The position numbers and the translations under genes are program-made. From CAWAWP01 sp963841205 (GTDB taxonomy: Bacteria > Chloroflexota > Ktedonobacteria > Ktedonobacterales > JADMIN01), in assembly GCA_963841205.1 (NCBI GenBank), contig CAWJCH010000017.1:12052-76051 (forward strand): a stretch of DNA of 64,000 nt, read 5' to 3'. The notes under the pieces were generated by a model. That model made no database searches and was not told where the DNA came from. It saw nothing but the letters and a program-made list of their open reading frames with translations. Of the stretch, positions 43,490 through 52,556 are shown piece after piece. How positions within the stretch are numbered: position 1 is the stretch's first letter; every line of letters starts with the position of its first letter.

Positions 43490-44784
43490 TAGTGGGTCAT
43501 GCGGGAATTGAGGCGCCATTGGGCAAGGCGGCGCCTGAGCCGCCCAAACGTCGCAGCCTGGCGCGCTGCCGCCGTGCCTGGCGCATGCCGCCCCAGACGA
43601 AGGGGGTGGGGTGCTGGTTCCAGGCGGCCACGGTTTCCTCCAACCAGGTGATGAATCTCTGCAGGGGTCTGGGGGTGCTGGCCAGCGAGGGCCCGGCGTG
43701 CGAGGATACGTTGGACCGACTCGGCCATGTTCAGCCAACTGCCCGAGAGCGGGGTGTACAGCGGCAAGACGCCGTGGGCGAACAGCCAGCGGACCAACTC
43801 CGCGCTCAGATGCCCCGCGAGATTGTCCCACACCAGGATCAGCCGAAGTGGGGGCATCGGCAGCGGGCCGTAGCGAGACGGGCCCAGCCAGGTCTCCCAG
43901 CGCGCCAGGGCAGGGCGCTCCGCCTCGGGGATCGTGACGGCAGGCAGCGTGGCCAGGAGCTGCTCCACTTCGGCCTTGAGCCAGGGGTGGAGCACGGCAT
44001 TAGGAGCCCGTGTCACGCCGTGGGCGCGCACCTGGCCAGTGGCCGGGCGGAACAGGGTCAGCAGCTTGGCGGTGCCGTTGCGTTCATACTCGTGGGGCTG
44101 GCGGGCGGGATGGCCGTCGGGCTCCCAGCTCGCCCCGGGATACGGCACGGTCTGGTACGGGCCAGCCTCATCCTGGCAGCAGAGCGCGACCCCCGCCGCC
44201 TCCGCTCCGGCGTACGCTTGTTCGATTCTGCCCCTTTTCCGCTCGGCCTCGGGGTCCACCACGGTGACGACCCCGCGCGCGCGTCGGCGTCGCGCCGTGC
44301 CGGTCGGACACCAACTGCGGGTCCCTTGGAAGGTGTAGCCCGCGGCACGCAGCACCTCGCGGATGGTCGTCGCACTCAGCTGCTCCAACCCCGCCGCCTC
44401 CTGGCGCAGCGCGCGCTCCAGCAGCACCAGTGACCACGTCGCCGTCCCGTCTGCCCGCCGCTGCGGCGGGCGCTGGAGCATCGCCAGGATGCGCGCCCGC
44501 TCCGCGGGTCCATAGGTGGGGGGATGCCCGCGCCCGTGGGCAATGTCCAGCGCGGCCAGACCCTGCTGGTTGAACCGCGCCACCACCGCGCTCACCGTCC
44601 CGCTGCGTCGGTAGCCCACCTGCTGCGCTGCCGCCTGGAAGGACGCGCCGCTGGCCACGGCGACGAGCGCCTGAGCGCGCTGCCGGCGGTCATGGCGTTC
44701 ACTGCTGGCGCGCGCGCTGCGCTGGAGCTGGGCGGCTTCCGCCGCGCTCAGGGGACGGAGCGGTTCTTTCTGGGGGCGTGCCAT
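43489..44784 (-). CDS. IS630-family transposase, C-terminal frameshift
   Basis: 431 aa. HTH (QAAAQQVGYRRSGTVSAVVA) and DDE domain (ALCCQDEAGPYQTVPYPGAS; LRLILVWDNLAGHLSAELVR; GSWLNMAESVQRILARRALA) are intact. After AEI the frame is shifted: GAGATTCATCACCTGG should probably lack one T to give WLEETVAAWNQHPTPFVWGG in the alternative frame. The last ~55 residues are therefore aberrant, but the catalytic residues are complete, so activity cannot be excluded. Confidence 0.85.
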   Translation of the reverse strand: MARPQKEPLRPLSAAEAAQLQRSARASSERHDRRQRAQALVAVASGASFQAAAQQVGYRRSGTVSAVVARFNQQGLAALDIAHGRGHPPTYGPAERARILAMLQRPPQRRADGTATWSLVLLERALRQEAAGLEQLSATTIREVLRAAGYTFQGTRSWCPTGTARRRRARGVVTVVDPEAERKRGRIEQAYAGAEAAGVALCCQDEAGPYQTVPYPGASWEPDGHPARQPHEYERNGTAKLLTLFRPATGQVRAHGVTRAPNAVLHPWLKAEVEQLLATLPAVTIPEAERPALARWETWLGPSRYGPLPMPPLRLILVWDNLAGHLSAELVRWLFAHGVLPLYTPLSGSWLNMAESVQRILARRALAGQHPQTPAEIHHLVGGNRGRLEPAPHPLRLGRHAPGTAAARQAATFGRLRRRLAQWRLNSRMTH

Positions 44785-44878
44785 CGGGGAGACCTCCCGA
44801 CTCGATCCTGCGGCTCTGCAGCGTCACACTGTTCCCCCCGACCTTCGCATTCTGCGGGCCACTTCCCGCGTGACCCAC
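43492..44878 (-). mobile_element. IS630-family element, copy 2
   Basis: 1,387 bases. Terminal inverted repeats GTGGGTCATGCGGGAA and TTCCCGCGTGACCCAC (one mismatch) flanked by TA on both sides (43490-43491 and 44879-44880). It is inserted back to back with copy 1 and at the last codons of the cas1-like gene. It differs in sequence from copy 1, so these are two different IS630 types. Confidence 0.9.
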
Positions 44879-46420
44879 TAGGCGACGATGCGGCGGGCGA
44901 CCGCCCTGGCCCATCGGGCTTCGGATCCCGACATGCAGGAGGGCGTCCCAGTGGCGCGGATGCGGCACCGTCTCGCCGCGGCGGATGCGCCAGCAGTAGC
45001 GACGCGAGAGCCCCGTCGCCTGCATCAGATCGACGAGCGAGATGCCCTCCAGTCCGGGCAGGATGTCGCGGGCGAAGTCAAGGTCGCCGCGATCATCGTC
45101 CCCATGGACTTCCTCCCATTCGGCGCTCGCGCGCATCTGTTCGACGTGTCGCGTGCTCCGCTTGGCTCGCGCCTCGCCGCCGTGGGCGGGATCGTCGCCC
45201 GCTGCTCGTCGACGCGCCAACGCCTCGGGGCCGCTCGCCGTGAAGTCGGGCATGAACTCCCGTCGACGCTCGTCGCGGCACGCGTCGCAATAGCCGGCCT
45301 CCGCATCGTCCAACGGGACGCCGCAGCCCTGGCAACCGTTCGGCAACACCGTGAGCGACAGCCCCGCATCCACCTCGGGACGTCTCCGCTGACGCTCCCG
45401 ACCCGCGCTGCGATGCGCCTGAGTCAATGGCGTCGCGAGGGCCGACGCCTTACGCGCTCGCCCCACCCCCGACGCCGTACGGACGGCCTGTGGCGACAAG
45501 CTGCCAATCGATGGCAGTGCTTCATAGGCCTCGAAGAGGAGATGGGCCACCTCCTCGGCGACCGGGGCGATGGCTTTGGACCACTGCGGCGCGGTCTCCG
45601 CCAACCGCTGGGTCATCGGGGAGAGGAGTCGGCAATCCCCCTGCCGCGTCTCGAAGCAGTCGCTCGCCGCGAAGGTGTGCGACGCCAACAAGTCCAGCAC
45701 CGCCGCGTCGACCTCGGGGCGTACGGCCTCCATCAGGTCGCAGGCGAGCGAATCGCGGTTCCGCTGATCGGCGTGCAGCACGCCCATGCCCGGGTCGAGC
45801 CCGAGCGCGAGGCAGGCGATGCGTGCCTCGACTTCGAGGATCGCATAGAGGTAATTGAGCAGCGCGTTGGCAGGGTTGGCGGCCTTCCGCGGCGAGTTGG
45901 TCAGCGGCGAGCTCCGCGAGTCGAAGGTCGCCCACTGCTGCGGGATCTTCGCCTCGTCCTTGCGGGCAAATCGCACAGAGACGGAGGCCCACGCGCCCCA
46001 GTAGACGGCGGCCGCCTGCGCCTCGACCCACCGGAGTTGCTCGGCGTCGGCCGCATTCTCCAAAGCCTCAAGCGCGTCGCGCACCTCCTGAACAGCTTCA
46101 TCCGCCCCCAGTAGGCGAGTGAGTACAGCCGCCTGCCCCTCGATCTTCCGCCGCAAGAGCAGGCACGCGATCTGCATGCCCGAGCCGGTCCAGGGGGCGA
46201 TGGCCTGGGCACGGCGAATCCGCACGTCTTCGGAGCGCGGTGGCGCCGAGGCGAAGATCACGTTGCCATCGGCGTCGATTTGGCTCACGGACACGCCGAG
46301 GTCATCGAGCCAGCGGAGCGCCTCCACACAGCGCTGCGCGAGCGGACGCGCCGGCACCTGGGGCGGGAAGCGACGCCCAGCGCGGCGATCCTCGACAGCC
46401 AATCGGTCAAGACCAGTCAA
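44699..46420 (-). CDS. cas1: stand-alone Cas1-like integrase with zinc ribbon and HTH, truncated
   Basis: The Cas1-derived part spans about 46335-44881; the ends of the open frame are IS sequence. The integrase core is clear: LLRRKIEGQAAVL, then NALLNYLYAILEVEARIACL (Glu196 of the open frame), LGLDPGMGVLHADQRNRDSL (His216) and ACDLMEAVRPEVDA (Asp228/Glu231), followed by DCFETRQGDCRLLSPMTQRL. After a ~60-residue linker come a four-Cys zinc ribbon (CQGC, 363-366; CDAC, 378-381) and a C-terminal HTH-like segment (ISLVDLMQATGLSRRYCWRI). The N-terminal beta domain is cut by an IS5 fragment; about 90 residues are missing. With both IS630 elements removed the gene would end HRRLARQS. No cas2 or array is nearby. 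Confidence 0.85.
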   Translation of the reverse strand: MTGLDRLAVEDRRAGRRFPPQVPARPLAQRCVEALRWLDDLGVSVSQIDADGNVIFASAPPRSEDVRIRRAQAIAPWTGSGMQIACLLLRRKIEGQAAVLTRLLGADEAVQEVRDALEALENAADAEQLRWVEAQAAAVYWGAWASVSVRFARKDEAKIPQQWATFDSRSSPLTNSPRKAANPANALLNYLYAILEVEARIACLALGLDPGMGVLHADQRNRDSLACDLMEAVRPEVDAAVLDLLASHTFAASDCFETRQGDCRLLSPMTQRLAETAPQWSKAIAPVAEEVAHLLFEAYEALPSIGSLSPQAVRTASGVGRARKASALATPLTQAHRSAGRERQRRRPEVDAGLSLTVLPNGCQGCGVPLDDAEAGYCDACRDERRREFMPDFTASGPEALARRRAAGDDPAHGGEARAKRSTRHVEQMRASAEWEEVHGDDDRGDLDFARDILPGLEGISLVDLMQATGLSRRYCWRIRRGETVPHPRHWDALLHVGIRSPMGQGGRPPHRRLVGHAGSGPQNAKVGGNSVTLQSRRIESGGLPDGTPPERTAPSPERGGSRPAPAQRARQQ

Positions 46421-46901
46421 AGGGGGGCCGCGCGGCTACGACGCCCACAAGCAGGTGAGCGGGCGCAAGCGGCATCTTTTGGTAGATACACAGGGCTTTG
46501 TCCTCAAGGTGGTCGTCTCGGCCGCTGACGTGCAGGACCGCGACGGGGCACGGCTGCTCGCCCAGGCCTTGCGCCTGTACGGCCCGGAGTTGCCCCGCCT
46601 CGCGCTGATCTGGGCCGATGCGGGCTACGCCGGCCAGCTCGCGGACGACCTGCGCCAGCAAATGGGCTGGACGCTGGCGGTGGTCAAGCGCTCCGACACC
46701 CAGCCCCGAAGCGCCTTCGCCGTGCAGCCGCACCGCTGGATCGTGGAGCGCACCTTCAGCTGGTGGGGCGGCCTGCGCCGGCTGAGCAAGGACTACGAGT
46801 ACCAGGTCGAATCCAGCGAGGCGCTCATCTACGCCGGGATGAGCCACCTGATGCTCCGGCGCATGACCCGCGCCGGGGCGCGTTCCAGCCCGGCTGGATG
46901 A
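46334..46901 (+). pseudogene. IS5-family transposase fragment
   Basis: 5'-truncated and frameshifted. Begins around ALRERTRRHLGREATPSAAI with LDSQSVKTSQRG, then after a G6 run (46423-46428) continues in another frame with RGYDAHKQVSGRKRHLLVDT, WADAGYAGQLADDL and RWIVERTFSWWGGLRRLSKD. The N-terminal half is missing; in its place, on the other strand, is the truncated cas1. Confidence 0.85.
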
Positions 46902-47109
46902 CTTTCAAAACGGTTTCTCAGGCCCCTTCATCGCGTTCTCGACCGCCATAAGGTTTCAGTCCGCCAAACCGGACCCCGCCCGTCGCGCGACACCTTGCTC
47001 CACCGAACCATCGGCAGACTCACGCGCATACCCTGCCGCTCCCTCGGCTTCGTCCATCTCGGCTACATCCTCATCCTGCTCCGACGGGCTTTATGAGATG
47101 ACTTGTAAC
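46902..47109 (+). mobile_element. IS5-type remnant and end
   Basis: A plus-strand reading (about 46990-47095) ends LGFVHLGYILILLRRAL followed by a stop, like the C-terminus of an IS5-group transposase, but is not in continuity with the fragment upstream. The following TTATGAGATGACTTGTA (47091-47107) recurs with one change at 58136-58152, so it is probably an IS terminal repeat. Confidence 0.55.
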
Positions 47110-47180
47110 AAGTGCCGCCCCATCGAAGGATGAGGCGGTATCATGGTGCATTCGCGGCAGGTGGGCGAGCGTTTGACCAA

Positions 47181-47600
47181 TTAGCTGTGAGCGGGGATGC
47201 CGCCAATTTGCTGCATCATCGCTAACCCGTCAAACTGCCCGCGGAACTCCACGATCTTGCCAGAGGCGATGCGATAGAACACGACTCCTGGAACCACGAC
47301 CTGTACGCCGGTTGGCGCGATGCCTTGGAACGTTCCCTGATGCGTGCCTCGTCCGGTCCAGCGCTCGGCGACCGTCTCCTCCTCGCCCACCATCTCTTCG
47401 AGGGTGGAGTGCCAGTCGGGGAAAGCGCCGCGTATAGTACTCGCAAATCCCTTGAAGCCCTCGGTGTTCACCTGGCCGACTCCTGGCAGCGTAATGGTGG
47501 CGCCACTCGCCATCAGCGTATCCGCTGCGGCCACGTTGCCAGCGTTCCAGAACTCTTCGACAAATTGGCGCACCAGCGCCTTGTTCTCTTTGATCGACAT
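47181..47600 (-). CDS. SnoaL-like ester cyclase/NTF2-fold protein
   Basis: 139 aa from ATG 47600 with AAGGAGAAGCG upstream. NALVRQF-type start (NKALVRQFVEEFWNAGNVAA), then GFKGFASTIRGAFPDWHSTL, EEETVAERWTGRGTHQGTFQ and GIAPTGVQVVVPGVVFYRIA are typical of the SnoaL polyketide-cyclase-like family. The true substrate is unknown; many such proteins are not polyketide enzymes. Divergent from the LuxR-type regulator 179 bases away, which probably controls it. Confidence 0.88.
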   Translation of the reverse strand: MSIKENKALVRQFVEEFWNAGNVAAADTLMASGATITLPGVGQVNTEGFKGFASTIRGAFPDWHSTLEEMVGEEETVAERWTGRGTHQGTFQGIAPTGVQVVVPGVVFYRIASGKIVEFRGQFDGLAMMQQIGGIPAHS

Positions 47601-47779
47601 CGTCGCTTCTCCTTGGCTTTTCCGTGACCGCCCTGGATGAACGGGCTTCACTGCCCCAAGGATAGCAGTCGCGCACTGCAGGGACCATCCCAGAAACCTG
47701 GGATACTTTCGCAAAGTGGGCAGCCAGCGCGTATGATGCGCCCTGCAAGAGCAGATCGATTTGGAGCGCGGGGACGAGT

Positions 47780-48931
47780 ATGACGCAGCATCAGGTAGCG
47801 GCAGAGCGGGTGAGGTGCGAGATCATCCGGCTGTGCCGGTCGGGATGCGACTCGCGGACCCTGAGGCGTGAAGTCATCAAGCAGTTGCGACACGCCATCC
47901 CACTAGACGTATCCTTCTTCGCGACGGCTGATCCCGCGACGCTGCTCTTTACCGGCGCGACGGTCGATGGCATCCTCGAAAAGGCGACGCCGCAGTTTAT
48001 CGAGAACGAGTTTCTTCAGGACGATGTGAACAAGTTCGCCTGGCTGGCAAGAGGTACGCAGCCGATCGGCGATCTGGTTGCGGAGACGCAGCGTCAGCTT
48101 GAGCAGAGCCGGCGTTACCGAGACATCCTGGCTCCACTCGGCTTGGGCGACGAGCTTCGGGCGGCACTGATCGCAGACGGCCTCTGCTGGGGCTTCCTCT
48201 GCCTGCATCGCGACCGTACAAGCTCGCCGTTCACCGCCTTCGAGGCAGCGTATCTGCGCCAACTTGCGCCGCATCTGGCCGAGGGTCTGCGCAACGCCCT
48301 ACTCTACAGCGCGGCGACGAACTCGACGACCTCGACGAACTCGACGAACTCGGATGCGCCGGGATTGCTGCTCTTGGCTGACGACCTCTCAATCGCGGCG
48401 ATAACCCCTACCGCCGAACGCCTGCTCGCGGAGGTGGCCGAGGGCGACCAACAGCTTACCAATGGCCTGCCGTTCTCGGTCTATGCGGCAGCGGCGCGTT
48501 TGCAAGCTTCCGAGCGGCAAGGCGATGAAGCGCTCGAACGTGCGCCGAAGGTGCGCCTGCGAACCGCGTCGGGGCAGTGGCTGGTACTCCATGCATCACG
48601 ACCGTCGGGTGCAAACGCGAACGGGCACATCGCCGTCATCTTCGAGGTGGCGCGTCCTGTGGAAATCGCGCAACTGATCGTCCAGGCCTACGCGCTTTCT
48701 CGCCGCGAGAGTGAGGTGGTGCAGCTCGTCACTCGGGGACGCTCGACGAGCGAGATCGCCGAGTCGTTCTGCATCACGACCAATACGGTGCAGGATCATC
48801 TCAAGGCAATTTTTGCGAAGGTCGGCGTACACAGTCGACGTGAACTGGTCAGCCAGCTCTTCGCCCAGCAGTATCAGCCACGCATGGTCGCCGGCCACGA
48901 TCTTGGGATAGACGGCTGGTTTATCAAATAA
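47780..48931 (+). CDS. LuxR-type regulator with GAF-like sensor region
   Basis: 383 aa. The C-terminal LuxR HTH (~315-370: ALSRRESEVVQLVTRGRSTS, EIAESFCITTNTVQDHLKAI) follows an N-terminal ~200-residue region with a GAF-like layout (RHAIPLDVSFFATADPATLL; AALIADGLCWGFLCLHRDRT). A short Asn/Ser/Thr linker at ~179-191 is encoded by a 9-base tandem repeat (ACGAACTCG units, 48315-48352). Likely regulates the divergent SnoaL-like gene in response to a small molecule. Confidence 0.85.
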   Translation: MTQHQVAAERVRCEIIRLCRSGCDSRTLRREVIKQLRHAIPLDVSFFATADPATLLFTGATVDGILEKATPQFIENEFLQDDVNKFAWLARGTQPIGDLVAETQRQLEQSRRYRDILAPLGLGDELRAALIADGLCWGFLCLHRDRTSSPFTAFEAAYLRQLAPHLAEGLRNALLYSAATNSTTSTNSTNSDAPGLLLLADDLSIAAITPTAERLLAEVAEGDQQLTNGLPFSVYAAAARLQASERQGDEALERAPKVRLRTASGQWLVLHASRPSGANANGHIAVIFEVARPVEIAQLIVQAYALSRRESEVVQLVTRGRSTSEIAESFCITTNTVQDHLKAIFAKVGVHSRRELVSQLFAQQYQPRMVAGHDLGIDGWFIK

Positions 48932-48944
48932 TGTGGCGCGAAGA

Positions 48945-49176
48945 CCCCTCGGTGCACCCACGGGGAGGAAGCGCCGCGCGCCGTCAGGCGCTCCCGACAA
49001 CCGGACAACCACCGACCAGGTGTGCGATACTCGCCCCCCTACCGCAGGGCCTGCGGGAATCGACGCGTGTGGAGGTGGCTTCGGGCCACGACATGACCGT
49101 GTAAGACGCTCCTAGCTCGCTAGGTGAGCGGTGGTCAGCCCAAGAATCCTCCGGCTTCAGCCGTGGGGAGTGGTCA
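48945..49176 (+). mobile_element. third, shorter remnant with tnpB-element ends
   Basis: The right end (49143-49176) matches the right ends at 33147-33179 and 34149-34181 (hairpin CCGGCTTCAGCCG, then GGGGAGTG and TCAA). The left side (~48945-48975: GACCCCTCGG...CCACGGGGAGGAAGC) resembles the left hairpin only loosely. No coding capacity in about 230 bases. Confidence 0.5.
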
Positions 49177-49197
49177 AGTAGGTCAAATGGCGACCGT

Positions 49198-49650
49198 TCA
49201 GGCGAAGGCTGGGTAGAGTGGCTGACCGGCGACGACGGTCTCGAGGGCAGCCAGCAGGGCCACGCCTTGCTTTCTGAGGGTGGAAAGATACCCGCGCAGG
49301 CACGCGAACGCATCCGCTCCACGATCTGAGCGGAAGCAGCCCGACACTTTCTGTTGCACCTTGAGCATGCGCACGTCGCGCTCGACCGTCTCGGGCGGCG
49401 TCGTCTGCGGATGGGTCTTGTGGATCGGCGGCAGGTCCTTGAGTCCCGCCAGCCCTTGCTCCTGGAAGCGTCGTTTGAACTCATAGAACTGGCTGCGGTT
49501 CATGCCCCGTTGCCGGCAGGCCTCGCTGACGCTGCCCAGGCTCAGCGCCAGCTCCAGCACGCTGAGGCGCTGCCGCGCCAACTTGTCCGCTGGGACCTTC
49601 GAGGCTTTGGATCCTTGCGACCCCGTAGGCGTTGTCGTCGCCGTCGCCAT
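49198..49650 (-). CDS. chimeric ORF: IS481-like HTH joined to IS66 TnpC tail
   Basis: 150 aa. Residues ~20-90 are an IS481/IS3-type HTH (LELALSLGSVSEACRQRGMN; RSQFYEFKRRFQEQGLAGLK; DLPPIHKTHPQTTPP). From about residue 94 the sequence becomes the C-terminus of an IS66 TnpC (RMLKVQQKVSGCFRSDRGAD; GYLSTLRKQGVALLAALETV; LYPAFA), very like the end of the IS66 copy at 60015-60250. A fusion made by IS-IS recombination; unlikely to be a functional transposase, though an expressed DNA-binding protein is possible. Confidence 0.8.
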   Translation of the reverse strand: MATATTTPTGSQGSKASKVPADKLARQRLSVLELALSLGSVSEACRQRGMNRSQFYEFKRRFQEQGLAGLKDLPPIHKTHPQTTPPETVERDVRMLKVQQKVSGCFRSDRGADAFACLRGYLSTLRKQGVALLAALETVVAGQPLYPAFA

Positions 49651-49734
49651 GTTCCCTTACTCCCTTCTCCCCGCCAGCCTGCTCACCTTACGAGCAGTCT
49701 AGCATAATGCATGGGAAGAAGGTTAACCGTACAC
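49311..49734 (-). mobile_element. IS481-family remnant
   Basis: On the minus strand the outer end reads TGTACGGTTAACCTTCTTCC from 49734, like IS481 termini, about 85 bases upstream of the HTH-encoding start at 49650. The element is cut internally where IS66 sequence begins (~49310-49370). It truncates the 3' end of the nuclease gene next to it. Confidence 0.5.
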
Positions 49735-50828
49735 CAAGCCCGTCCCGGTCGAACCGCATGGTCTTCCGTCGCAGAAATGCTGTCTCATAGCTGCCGTAGG
49801 TGTAGAAGCGAACGTCGTGGAGGGGCCCCACCGTGTCGAGAAAACGCTGGAAAAGGTAGGGCTCCTCGTCCGGAGTATCGGCCCAGAACGAATACTGCTC
49901 CTCCTCCTGCCCGTTGCGCTCGACGATCATCCCGAGAAGGTAGACGAATTGTCGGTCTGGATCGCCCTCGATATCAAGGTAGACCCGGGTCGCAGCATCC
50001 GGCAGGGCTGGCGTGCTGTAGATGTAGATCGTCTTTTCCCGAATGGCCAGGGCTTGCAAGGCTGGGTAATGCGGCTGGCTCTGCTGTTGTTTCGACCGCT
50101 TTCTCCGCTTGCGTGGCGGAAAGTGCAGGACAACTGCGTCACCGTAAAGATTCCCTTGCGGTTATGCTTCCTGATTTTCCGCGCGCTCATGCCGCCCAGC
50201 AAGCTTAAGTCGTCCGCCACCATCGCCTTCGCGTGGCACCCCTGGCGGAACTCACAGATCTGACAGTGGCGGTTGAGGATCAGCTGCGGCACCGCCTCGC
50301 CAGCCTGGATCTGACTGATCTCCTGCAAGGCTCGCTTCGCCTGCTGGCCGTTAGGCGCCAGTCGAACTTTGCGGACCGTGCCGGCCTGTCCGTGCACGAG
50401 AATGCCGCTGCTCGGCTGACGTCCTTGGAGGTCGCTAAGGATGGCGCCGCACAGCTCAAGCATCTCCTTCTGCTGCCGGCGAGGCCGCTCCGCCTCATGG
50501 AACACCACGGGAATGTAATGGAAATCGCCTAGGCGGGATCGACCGGCCTCTTTCTGCAGTGCATCAAAGCGGATGGTGAGAGCATGATCTTCGAAGAGGG
50601 CGTCAAGGAGCAAAGGCACGCCCTCCTTCAGGGCGGCCGGTGTGAGGGCAACTCCATGCAGGATATCCACGGCCTTGTACCGACCAGCCAGCTTGTCGGC
50701 AGCGGCGTGTCGAACTCGGGTTCGGGCCTCTCGTTGCAGTATCTCATAGTCTGCAGGCCGTCCCTGTTCTCTGGCTAGTTTCAGGTAGGCTTTGTAGCTA
50801 CAATGCAAGAAACCTTCTAGTACTCAGT

Positions 50829-52516
50829 CCAGTTGGACTTGACGAGGATGGAGGATATCGTTAGGGTGGACTCATCAATCGAAGGGAGCGGAGAGATGGC
50901 GTAGAAGTGGTCGTGGAGCATCTCAATCATCTGGGCATCGTGGCGGAAGTGTGTCGCGAGATCGGAGTGGCGGAGTAGCTGGACGCGCAGGATGCGGGTC
51001 GCGCCAGCAGGTGAGCGTGGGCACGGCGACGGTGGCGATGGTCCTCAACGGGCTGGGCTTCAGCAATCGGCAGCTCTATCTGGTGCCGCAGTTCTTTGAC
51101 GACAAGCCGGTGGAGCGCTTGCTGGGGCCCGGGATCACGGCCGCCGACCTCAACGACGACTGCCTGGGGCGCACGCTGGACTGGCTCTACGCGCACGATG
51201 TGACGACGCTCTTTGCGGGCATGGCGCTGCGGGCGCGGCGGGCCTTTGGGGTGCCGCTGACCCAGCTGCACGCCGACACGACGTCCTTCTCGGTGAGTGG
51301 GGAGTACCGCCGATGGAGGGCGACCTCGACGCGCACACGATCGCGGTGACTTATGGGTATTCGCGCGATCACCGCGAGGACCTCAAGCAGTGGATGCTGG
51401 CGCTGGTCACCTCGCAGGACGGCGTGCCGCAATTCCTCAAGCCGCTGGACGGCAACGCCAGTGACAAGGTGTCGTTGCCCCGGTGGTCAAGCGCTCACGC
51501 GGCAGCTGCGCGCCAGCGGGGACACGGCGGGTCTACGTCGCCGACAGCGGGCTCTACAGCGAAGCGAACATGCGCGCGCTCAACAGGCAGAGGTCGCCTG
51601 GGTGAGTCGGGTGCCCGAGACGTCGGCCGTCGCGCAGGCGATCGTGCGCGAGGAGCCGGCCACCTGGCAGCAAGGACGAGGGACAGCTGTCGTGGTGGGG
51701 GCGGACGCTGGAGCTGCCGCAGGGCCGCGAGCGCTGGCTGGTGGTGCGTCACGCGCAGGGAAACAGCGCGCGCGCGCCACGCTGCAGCGGCAGGCGGCGC
51801 GCGAGCAGGCCAAGTGGGAGAGGCGCTGGTGGCATCTTGAGCCACCGCCCCTTCGCCTGCGCCCCGGATGCCCAGGAGGCGCTGGAACGGGAGCGTCAAC
51901 AGCTCCCGCCGTGGCTGGTGGTGCAGGCCACGGTCGTGGCCGTCCCCAGGTATGGGCGGGTGGGACGTCCGCGCCAGGAGGCGCAGCCGATCGAGCAGCA
52001 ATGGCAGGTCCAGGCCCAGCTCCAACTCGACCCGACGCCCTCGAGCGGGAGGTGCGGCGCAAGGCGGCCTTCCTGATTGCGACCAACGTCCTGGAGGTGG
52101 CGACGCTCCCGATCGGGAGCTGATCCAGACCTACAAAGCCCAGTCGGCGGTGGAACGCGGCTTCGCCTTCCTCAAAGATCCGCTCTTCCTGGCCTCCTCG
52201 GTCTTTGTGAAGAAGCCGCAGCGGATCATGGCGCTGGCCTTCGTGATGGTGCTGTGCTTGTTGGTCTACCGACTCGCTGAAGTGCGCGTGCGCCAGCGCT
52301 TGCACGCGACCGAGCAGACCGTGCCCGACCAATTGCGTCGGCCCACCGCCCGGCCCACGATGCGCTGGCTCTTCCAGTGTTTTGAGGGCCTGGATCTGCA
52401 CCACCTGACATGGCCAGAGCACGCGCCTCACCCAGGTCCTACGCCTGAACGCCGTCCATCGCCAGGTCTTGCGCTTCTTGGACCCGCCTACGAAGAATTC
52501 TATAAGTCCCAACTGA
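50829..52516 (+). mobile_element. IS1634-like element with decayed transposase
   Basis: Left end CAGTTGGACTT and right end AAGTCCCAACTG are near-complementary. The transposase (about 50951-52500) is in at least four frames: LNGLGFSNRQLYLVPQFFDD and LTQLHADTTSFSVSGEY, then AHTIAVTYGYSRDHREDLKQ with PLDGNASDKVSLP, LPPWLVVQATVVAVPRYGRV, and IQTYKAQSAVERGFAFLKDP with LASSVFVKKPQRIMALAFVM. These are the motifs of IS1634/IS4-superfamily transposases. Not functional. Confidence 0.7.
50951..52500 (+). pseudogene. IS1634-type transposase, multiple frameshifts
   Basis: See the enclosing element: segments of a single transposase appear in order but in different frames, with breaks near 51300, 51480, 51600-51850 and 52090. 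The DDE Asp in LHADTTS and the Glu in AVERGF are visible. Degenerate. Confidence 0.75.
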
Positions 52517-52556
52517 CCGTGCGGAATGCGGGCTGTCCGACACTGGCCGGTCCCGC

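Noticed and set aside
44699..44880. C-terminal extension of the Cas1-like protein past HRRL.
   Set aside because: This stretch lies inside IS630 copy 2, whose terminal repeat begins at 44878.
48315..48352. Tandem ACGAACTCG-type repeat as a possible mini CRISPR array.
   Set aside because: Units are contiguous 9-mers in frame within the LuxR-type gene and encode an Asn/Ser/Thr linker; no spacers.
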